Source: Stagnimonas sp965279705 (lineage in GTDB: Bacteria; Pseudomonadota; Gammaproteobacteria; Nevskiales; Nevskiaceae). From it: a DNA stretch of 64,000 nt. The translations under genes and the position numbers were made by a program. Within the stretch, counting starts at the first letter, position 1. Every line of letters begins with the position of its first letter. The notes beneath the pieces are model-generated. The model worked only from the letters and a program-made list of their open reading frames with translations, ran no database searches and had not been told where the DNA came from. The DNA lies in assembly GCA_965279705.1 (NCBI GenBank), contig OZ257257.1:3224001-3288000 (forward strand), in the 5' to 3' direction. Shown piece after piece: positions 58,118 to 64,000 of this stretch.

Positions 58118-59527
58118 ATGAAAGATTTCCTCAGCGAATCCATCTACAACAGCAGCCTCTCTCGCCGCGATTTCTTGAGCCAGAGCGCGAAGCTCGCCGC
58201 CTCGGCCAGCCTGCTCGGCACCGTCGGCAGCTTTCAGCGCGCTTTCGCCGCGACCAACACGGCGGACACTAGCGGTTACAAAGCATTGGTCTGCGTGTAT
58301 CTCGACGGCGGCAACAACGGCTTCAACACCCTCGTGCCCACCACGCAGGCGGGCTACAACAGTTATGCGGCGAGCCGTAGTAATTTGGCGCTGCCGCGCA
58401 GCAGCCTGCTCACGCTCAGCGGCACCGCGAGCGATGGCTATGCCTACGGCCTCAATGCCGCCTGCCCGGAGCTGCGCACCCTGTTCAACACCGGCAAGCT
58501 CGCGGTGCTCGGCAATGTCGGCACGCTGGTGCAGCCCACCACCAAGGCGCAGGCGCTGAACGGCGTGAACCTGCCGCTGCAATTGTTCTCGCACATCGAC
58601 CAGCGCACCGCCTGGTGGACGAGCCTGCCGGATCAACCCGCGCGGCTCGGCTGGGGCGGCCGGATTGCTGATCTCTACGACGCGCAGGGCTATCGCACGC
58701 CGCTCGCCATGAACATCAACATCGGCGGCGTCAACTACTGGCAAGAAGGCGCGCGAGCCATGCCCTACGTGCTCGGCCCCAACGGCGCGCCGGAGCTGCT
58801 CTCGGTGAACAACGGCTATCGCAACGGCCTGCGCCAGCAAGCCACGCGTGACCTGCTCAACCAGGCCGCGAGCCACCGCAATCTGCTGGTGGCTGAACTC
58901 GCCGCACTAGAGAACAGCGCGATCTCGAAAGTGGGCGTGGTCAACACCGCGCTTAATGCGGCGGGCGATGTGAGCACCGCCTTCCCGCAGTATCCCGGTG
59001 ATCAGGAACTCGGGGCGCAGCTGCACGAGGTGGCGCGCTGCATCAAGGCACACACGCAGATCGGCGACGCGCGGCAGATTTTCTTCGTCAACTTCGGTGG
59101 CTTTGATACCCATAACAATGAGTTGAATGGCCAGGCCGAGCGCCTGCAAATCCTGAGCAAAAACCTCAAGGCGTTTTGGGATGCGCTCAACGAGATCGGC
59201 GAGCAGAACAACGTCACCGTGTTCACCGCCTCCGACTTTGGCCGCGGCTTAGGCAGCAACGGCGATGGCAGCGACCACGCCTGGGGCAATCACCAGTTCA
59301 TCTTGGGCGGCGCGGTGAAGGGCGGCAGCTACTACGGCACCATGCCCAGTCTCGCCCTTGGCAGCGACGATGACATCGGCGCGGGGCGCATTATCCCCAC
59401 CACCTCCACCGATCAATACGGCGCCACACTCGCGCGCTGGTTTGGCGTGCCGGATGGCGCCTTGGATACGGTGTTCCCCAACCTGCCCAACTTCGACAGC
59501 CGCCGCGACCTGGGGTTTCTGGCCTAG
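58118..59527 (+). CDS. DUF1501 family Tat-exported protein
   Basis: Encodes 469 residues. Tat signal with SRRDFLSQSAKLAASASLL; then VCVYLDGGNNGFNTLVP, the DUF1501 nucleotide/metal motif, IFFVNFGGFDTHNN and VTVFTASDFGRGLGSNG followed by SDHAWGNHQFILGG. These Asp/His motifs place it in the alkaline-phosphatase/sulfatase-like superfamily, so a metal-dependent hydrolytic role is likely. It is secreted folded. It forms an operon with the DUF1800 gene. Its stop shares CTAG with the convergent GGDEF gene. Confidence 0.9.
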   Translation: MKDFLSESIYNSSLSRRDFLSQSAKLAASASLLGTVGSFQRAFAATNTADTSGYKALVCVYLDGGNNGFNTLVPTTQAGYNSYAASRSNLALPRSSLLTLSGTASDGYAYGLNAACPELRTLFNTGKLAVLGNVGTLVQPTTKAQALNGVNLPLQLFSHIDQRTAWWTSLPDQPARLGWGGRIADLYDAQGYRTPLAMNINIGGVNYWQEGARAMPYVLGPNGAPELLSVNNGYRNGLRQQATRDLLNQAASHRNLLVAELAALENSAISKVGVVNTALNAAGDVSTAFPQYPGDQELGAQLHEVARCIKAHTQIGDARQIFFVNFGGFDTHNNELNGQAERLQILSKNLKAFWDALNEIGEQNNVTVFTASDFGRGLGSNGDGSDHAWGNHQFILGGAVKGGSYYGTMPSLALGSDDDIGAGRIIPTTSTDQYGATLARWFGVPDGALDTVFPNLPNFDSRRDLGFLA

Positions 59528-62500
59528 TAGCCCTGCGGATTCAAAACCTGCTCGCTGGCTTCGCCTGCGGCGATCCAGCCGGTGATGTCGCTGGCGTTGA
59601 TCTGCTGCAACCAGACCGACGCGGGCAGGCGGTCGAGGTCGTAGGTGACGCAGCGGTTACGGCCGCCGGCCTTGGCGGCATAGAGGGCGTGGTCGGCCAC
59701 CTCGATGGCGGTTTGCCAGTTGTGCTCAGCCGAGGCGGAAGTCATCGGGTAGCTGGCAAAGCCCAGCGAGGCGGTGACCGTGCCCACGGCTTGGCCGGGT
59801 GTCACTTCCATCTGTGCGCAGCTCTCGGTGATGGTCTGATGCAGTCGCAGCGCCACCGCACCCACTTGGCTGCGCTCGACGACTTCCAGGATCGCCAGAA
59901 ACTCCTCGCCGCCCCAGCGCAGCACGAACTCGCTTTCGCGCACGGCCGCTTGCAACCCGGCCGCGACGCGTTGCAGCACCAGATCGCCCACCACATGGCC
60001 AAAGCGGTCGTTGATGCGCTTGAAGTAGTCGATGTCGATGAGGATGACCCCGATCACCAGATCGCGACCGGTTTCCATCCTGCGGCGAGCGAGCTGGGCC
60101 CGCAGGTTGGGAATGCACTCTTCCAGAAAACGACGGTTGTAGAGGCCAGTGAGGGCATCGGTGTGGCTGGCGATTTTCAGCTCGACATTGGCGGCAGCGA
60201 GCCGGGCATTGCTTTCGGCCAGGGCGCGGGTGCGTTCTGCAACCACCGCTTCCAGCGCGCGCTTCTGCGCCTCCAGTCGGCGCAGGCGGAAACGCGTGCC
60301 GAACAACACCAGCAGCAACAGCGCCGCGGCGCAGAGGGTGCGGAAAGTCCAGGTCTCGATGAAACGCTTCGGCACTTCAAGCCGCTGCTCGGCCGACGGC
60401 CCCCAGATGCCGAAGGGATTTCGGGCCTGTACCTCCAGCGTGAACCGGCCGGGCGGCAGGTTGGTGTAGATCGCGCTGCGACGCTCGCCCGCCTCTACCC
60501 AGCCTTTGTCGAAGCCATTGAGGCGATAACGAAATTGCAGGCGGGCCGGCTCGTGATAGTCGACGACGCCATATCGGATGAGCACATCGCGCGGCAGTGT
60601 TTCGATCAATACATCGGGCGTCAGCAACCGCTTTTGATGGTCATGCTCGATGCCCTGGATGGTGGCGACGGGGGCAATGCGCGCAGGGCCGTCCACGGTC
60701 ACGCGCAGCGCGCCGTCGAGGGTGGCGAGCCAGGCCTGATTGCCCACGATCAGCCCCTTGCCATTGCCGCCGCCATTGCAGCAGCGCAGACGCGACCGAC
60801 CCTGGCGCTCGCCGGGATTGTCCACCAGCACCTCGACCGGCAGCGGTGCCGCAGCACCCGTGGCCAGCGCCGAAAGTGCGATGCGATAGACGCCATCGGC
60901 GCCTGCGCCCACCAGCCAATCGCCGACTGTTGCAAGGTAGAACACCGAGTGCGAGGGCAGGCCCTGCGCCGGCCCCCAGTGTTGCAGGCCGGTATCGCTG
61001 CGCAGGTAGATGCCGTGCTCGTAGGTGCCCACAGCCAGCCGGCCATCGGCGAGTTCGGTCAGGCAGGTGATGAACATCTCCGCCTGGCCATGGAGCACGA
61101 CCGCCTCGAAGCGCCCGGCACGCTGGCGATACAAGCCACTTTCGGTGCCGACCCACAGCGTGCCGTCGCGGGCTTGCAGCAGATAGCGGATGCGCTGGCT
61201 GCCCAGCCCTTCGGCTTCGCCAAAGCGCCGCACCTGTTCGCCCGCGATCCGGAACAATCCATCGCTGGTAGCGGCCCACACGCTGGCGTCTGCCGCTTGC
61301 AGCAGGCCATTGATCTGCAAGCCGGCAAAGGCCGGCAGCGTATCCAGCAGGCGGCCATCCGGCGTGAAACGGGCGAGCCCGGCACGGGTGCCCACCCATA
61401 GCCGCTTTGCCGCATCCTGCAACAAGGAATACGCCACCGGATTGGGCAGGCTGCTGGCGTCGATCCACGGCGTGATGCGCCCCTCGGCATAGACCGCAAC
61501 GCCGGAATTGGTGCCGATCAGCAGGCGCGCGCCGTCTTCGGCGTAGCTCCACACCAGCGGGTCTTTCAGGCCTTCTTCCACACTGAAGCGCCGGGTCTCG
61601 CTGCGCCAGTAGTGCTGCAAGCCCTCGCTCTGGCTGCCCAGCCAGAGCGAGCCCCGTTCGGCCTTGATGGTGATCGGCCAGGGCAAGGCGCCGGGGGCGG
61701 CCGTATCCAGCCGCTCGATGACGCGGCCGGCGTGCAGCCGGTACAGCATGCGGTCGCTGCCTGCCCACAGGCCATCAGTGCCATCGGCCGCCAGACTTTG
61801 CAGGCTGGGGACTGGCGCGCCCGGCCGTTCATCCAGTGGCCACGACTCGAACCGGCCCTGCGAAAACCGCAGCAGGCCGCGTGTGCTCGCCAGCCAGAGC
61901 GCATCCGATGCCCAGGCCATCTCGGTGACCACGGCATCGGCCAGCGCCGTCGGCAAGGCAAAGGTTTGCTGCACACCGTTGGCGATGCGCACGAGCCTCT
62001 TGGGTGCCGCGACCCAGACCGCATCCGGCCCGCTCAGTGTGGCCGTCGCGGGCCCCTGCCAGCCCGCCACGGCTTGCAGCTGGCCATCCTGAAACCGGAA
62101 CAGACCATCGGCCGCCACGTACAGCGCGCCCGTCCCAGGCTCTTCGGCCATCCCGCTGACCTTGCCCACGTCCATGCCGCCGACCGTGACCACATTGAAG
62201 CGGCCGCCCTCGTACACCGCGAGATTCTTGATGGTGCCAACCCAGAGCCGCCCGGCCCGATCGACATGCAGGCGCGAGATCCAGCTCGATTTCAGCGCGG
62301 GCGTATCGGCCTGGCGAAAGGTTTCAAAGTTGAGGCCGTCAAAACGCGCCAAGCCATTCTCGGTGCCGATCCACCAATAGCCCTGTGCATCGCGGGCCAT
62401 GTCGTGCACGGAAATCTGCGGCAGCCCGGCCTCCTGCCCCCAGCTTTGAAACGACAGCGCCCGCAGCGGCATTTCCGGCGGGATCGCCCAAGCGGAAACT

Positions 62501-62559
62501 GAGCCATACATCAGGGCCCAAAACAGCGAACGCACGACAGTCGAGAAGGCGTTAGGCAA
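59524..62559 (-). CDS. Two-component-regulator-propeller GGDEF diguanylate cyclase
   Basis: Encodes about 1011 residues. A signal or anchor at the N-terminus; about 12 Reg_prop blades (repeats such as GYWWIGTENGLARFDG, GTLWVGTESGLYRQ) from residue 40 to 600; a Y_Y_Y domain (QFRYRLNGFDKGW); one transmembrane helix (LCAAALLLLVLFGTRF); a coiled coil; and GGDEF with GGEEF at 883-887. The I-site position reads RESE rather than RxxD, so classical c-di-GMP feedback is doubtful. It would sense a periplasmic signal and make c-di-GMP. The start is TTG at 62559, or a GTG at 62535; neither has a ribosome site. Confidence 0.88.
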   Translation of the reverse strand: MPNAFSTVVRSLFWALMYGSVSAWAIPPEMPLRALSFQSWGQEAGLPQISVHDMARDAQGYWWIGTENGLARFDGLNFETFRQADTPALKSSWISRLHVDRAGRLWVGTIKNLAVYEGGRFNVVTVGGMDVGKVSGMAEEPGTGALYVAADGLFRFQDGQLQAVAGWQGPATATLSGPDAVWVAAPKRLVRIANGVQQTFALPTALADAVVTEMAWASDALWLASTRGLLRFSQGRFESWPLDERPGAPVPSLQSLAADGTDGLWAGSDRMLYRLHAGRVIERLDTAAPGALPWPITIKAERGSLWLGSQSEGLQHYWRSETRRFSVEEGLKDPLVWSYAEDGARLLIGTNSGVAVYAEGRITPWIDASSLPNPVAYSLLQDAAKRLWVGTRAGLARFTPDGRLLDTLPAFAGLQINGLLQAADASVWAATSDGLFRIAGEQVRRFGEAEGLGSQRIRYLLQARDGTLWVGTESGLYRQRAGRFEAVVLHGQAEMFITCLTELADGRLAVGTYEHGIYLRSDTGLQHWGPAQGLPSHSVFYLATVGDWLVGAGADGVYRIALSALATGAAAPLPVEVLVDNPGERQGRSRLRCCNGGGNGKGLIVGNQAWLATLDGALRVTVDGPARIAPVATIQGIEHDHQKRLLTPDVLIETLPRDVLIRYGVVDYHEPARLQFRYRLNGFDKGWVEAGERRSAIYTNLPPGRFTLEVQARNPFGIWGPSAEQRLEVPKRFIETWTFRTLCAAALLLLVLFGTRFRLRRLEAQKRALEAVVAERTRALAESNARLAAANVELKIASHTDALTGLYNRRFLEECIPNLRAQLARRRMETGRDLVIGVILIDIDYFKRINDRFGHVVGDLVLQRVAAGLQAAVRESEFVLRWGGEEFLAILEVVERSQVGAVALRLHQTITESCAQMEVTPGQAVGTVTASLGFASYPMTSASAEHNWQTAIEVADHALYAAKAGGRNRCVTYDLDRLPASVWLQQINASDITGWIAAGEASEQVLNPQGY

Positions 62560-62671
62560 GCGGCGATGAGCTGTGTGGTGTGCTCACTGCAACCCGTTTG
62601 CAGTGAGCGAGGGTGCCGATCTCTGGGGTCGGCTTGCTCGAAATACTAGCAGCGTCCAAGCCCCGCCGGAA

Positions 62672-63571
62672 TCAACCCAGCAGCAGGTTCCACAACGGCA
62701 CCGTCGCCAGCGACAACACAATGCCGACGCCAACCACTGTATTGGCGAGTTTGGGGGCCAGACCCGACTGCTGCGCGAGGATGCCTGCCGAGATCATCGG
62801 CGCGGTGGCGGCCTGCAATACGCCCACTTCGAACGGGATGCCGCTCACGCCCAGCACGCGGCCGGTAGCAAACACCAGCAGCGGCGCAGCGAGCATCTTC
62901 CAGCCGAGGCCAGCGGCCATCGGCGCAAGGTTGGCGCGGATATCCGCCGGCTTGAACTGCAAGCCCACCGCGAACAGCGCCAAGGGCGACAGCGTGGTGC
63001 CGATGCGATGCAGCAAGTCATCCACCAGCACCGGCCAGCCGCCCGCAGCGCCCACCGCAAAGCCCGCCAGCATGGCGATGAAGGGCGGGAAGCGCGCGAC
63101 CTTGAGCAGCACTGCGCCCACGCTCGTTGCCGTGCCGGAATACCAGGCGGCGACGAACACGCCAACCGTGGAGAGCGCCAGGAAAGACCCGGCCTGATCG
63201 GCCAGCACGGCCGCACCCAGATGATCCTTGCCTTGCAGCGCCTCGATCAGCGGGATGCCCGTGAACGAGGTGTTGCCGAACCCCGCCACCAGCACCAGCG
63301 CGCCGATGACGCCGCGCGACCAGCCCGCCGCACGGCCTACCAGCCACAGCACCGCGGCCGACCCAAGCGCCGTGCCCCACATCGCCATCACCGGAAACCA
63401 CAAGCCTGGTTCCAGATGCAGCTTGGGGATCAGCTCCAGCACCAGCGCCGGAAAGGCAATGTTGAGCACCCAACCATTCAAGCCCGGCACCCAGTCGCTG
63501 GCCTCGGGCTTGATGCGCACCGTCAGTGCGCCGAGCAACATGCACACGCCGAGCAGGATCAAGGCACTCAT
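62672..63571 (-). CDS. AEC (auxin efflux carrier) family transporter
   Basis: Encodes 299 residues with about ten helices in two halves. Markers are NIAFPALVLELIPKL, VAGFGNTSFTGIPLIEAL (the Asn/Gly-rich crossing of helix 4) and QAATAPMISAGILAQQ. AEC proteins move organic acids or auxin-like anions. Its ATG overlaps the FAD-oxidase stop (ATGA), so the two are coupled, and a hydroxy-acid such as lactate or glycolate is a likely cargo. This is inference. Its stop is 112 bases from the GGDEF gene start. Confidence 0.88.
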   Translation of the reverse strand: MSALILLGVCMLLGALTVRIKPEASDWVPGLNGWVLNIAFPALVLELIPKLHLEPGLWFPVMAMWGTALGSAAVLWLVGRAAGWSRGVIGALVLVAGFGNTSFTGIPLIEALQGKDHLGAAVLADQAGSFLALSTVGVFVAAWYSGTATSVGAVLLKVARFPPFIAMLAGFAVGAAGGWPVLVDDLLHRIGTTLSPLALFAVGLQFKPADIRANLAPMAAGLGWKMLAAPLLVFATGRVLGVSGIPFEVGVLQAATAPMISAGILAQQSGLAPKLANTVVGVGIVLSLATVPLWNLLLG

Positions 63572-64000
63572 GCGCGGCGCACCAGTTGATCAAGCCCGAA
63601 GCTACGCGGATTGAGGATGTGCGCGGGGTCGCGCTGGCGCTTCGCCGCGACGAGTTCGGCCACCACCTGCGGGCTGGCGCGCTCGGCGAAGGCTGCACCC
63701 CACTTGCTGCCCACGCCATGCTCGGCGCTGAAGGTGCCACGGTGCGCAGCGGTGACGTCGAACACCAGTTTGACGAGTGCATCGGGGTGCGCCTGCACCG
63801 GCTGCTCGCGCGTGCCCAGCAGATGCAGATGCGCGCCGCCGACACCGGCGTGGCCGAAGGCGATGAATTGAACCTGCGGATGTTGTTGTTTCAATGCCGC
63901 TTCGAGCGCAGCGAGGTAGTCACCGAAGACTTCAACCGGGGTCGCGGTATCGAAGGCGAGACGGCCGCCACCGAGCGCCTTCATGGCGTGGTTGCTGGCC
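63568..64000 (-). CDS. FAD-linked oxidase, GlcD/D-lactate dehydrogenase type (N-terminus outside)
   Basis: The last 143 residues of a gene that enters from the right edge. It holds the C-terminal FAD-oxidase region: FIAFGHAGVGGAHLHLL, corresponding to the usual GHxGDGNxH metal/active-site motif but with Asp replaced (AGVGGAH), then SAEHGVGSKWG and NPRSFGLDQL. Proteins of this family oxidise D-lactate, glycolate or D-2-hydroxyglutarate to the keto acid. The ending overlaps the AEC transporter start. An internal ATG at 63984 is not the true start. Confidence 0.85.
   Translation of the reverse strand, partial: ASNHAMKALGGGRLAFDTATPVEVFGDYLAALEAALKQQHPQVQFIAFGHAGVGGAHLHLLGTREQPVQAHPDALVKLVFDVTAAHRGTFSAEHGVGSKWGAAFAERASPQVVAELVAAKRQRDPAHILNPRSFGLDQLVRRA

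Noticed and set aside
56345..58876. Open frame of 843 codons on the minus strand opposite the DUF1800/DUF1501 genes
   Set aside because: No recognisable motif and no ribosome site; both sense genes have clear signals and domains.

Overview
The window is about 64 kb of a GC-rich, gene-dense chromosome. The gene content fits a free-living gammaproteobacterium, perhaps of the Xanthomonadales/Nevskiales type: dapF-DUF484-xerC runs in the same direction as hslVU-DUF971, and there are a YqjD/YqjE-type envelope operon, a type II (APH-like) homoserine kinase, an S-adenosylhomocysteine (SAH) riboswitch, a GlyGly-CTERM protease and DUF1800/DUF1501 pairs. The taxonomy is inference from this content only. 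I saw no rRNA, tRNA, CRISPR array, prophage or insertion sequence. Two genes are cut by the window edges (an amidase on the left, an FAD-linked oxidase on the right). No gene-free stretch exceeds 300 bases.

Layout. 1-5 kb: amidase end, an old-yellow-enzyme/SDR pair divergent from a TetR regulator, and a three-gene envelope-stress operon. 5-13 kb, minus strand: secreted DPP-IV-type peptidase, an RND efflux pump with its adaptor, and a coniferyl-aldehyde-dehydrogenase-like ALDH. 13.4-15.8 kb: a persulfide/sulfur operon (split YeeE transporter, ETHE1-type dioxygenase, TauE exporter). 15.8-24.1 kb: the K+ uptake genes trkH and trkA (convergent), then housekeeping genes hslVU-DUF971 and dapF-DUF484-xerC with an Ala-rich lipoprotein between. 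24.2-28.5 kb: a compact redox operon (di-heme c peroxidase, outer-membrane barrel, FMN-binding protein, ApbE flavin transferase, 4-TM protein) behind an AT-rich promoter with a Fur-like site. 28.5-39.7 kb: thrB, MFS transporter, lipoproteins, DUF945 protein, orphan TadG, a deacetylase/TSUP/thioesterase operon, mgtE with a relic of a second mgtE beside it, and a TetR regulator. 39.9-43.5 kb: a large M36 metallopeptidase with a GlyGly-CTERM-like sorting tail.

44-55 kb is organised around the methyl cycle: metK and, 7 kb away, ahcY-MBL-metF. The metK and ahcY leaders share a 24-bp palindromic operator, and ahcY also has a clear SAH riboswitch. Between them, on the minus strand, lies an apparently undescribed periplasmic amine-oxidation module: TonB receptor, c5-like cytochrome, Tat-exported flavin amine oxidase and an exported, lipidated RidA imine deaminase. 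55-64 kb: a secreted amidohydrolase, a DUF1800/DUF1501 pair, a two-component-type propeller/GGDEF cyclase, an AEC transporter and the FAD-oxidase end.

The best leads are the amine-oxidation module, the Fur-box-linked FMN/ApbE/di-heme operon, the shared metK/ahcY operator combined with the SAH riboswitch, a near-identical operator in front of both a TetR gene and the RND pump, and the mgtE tail relic.
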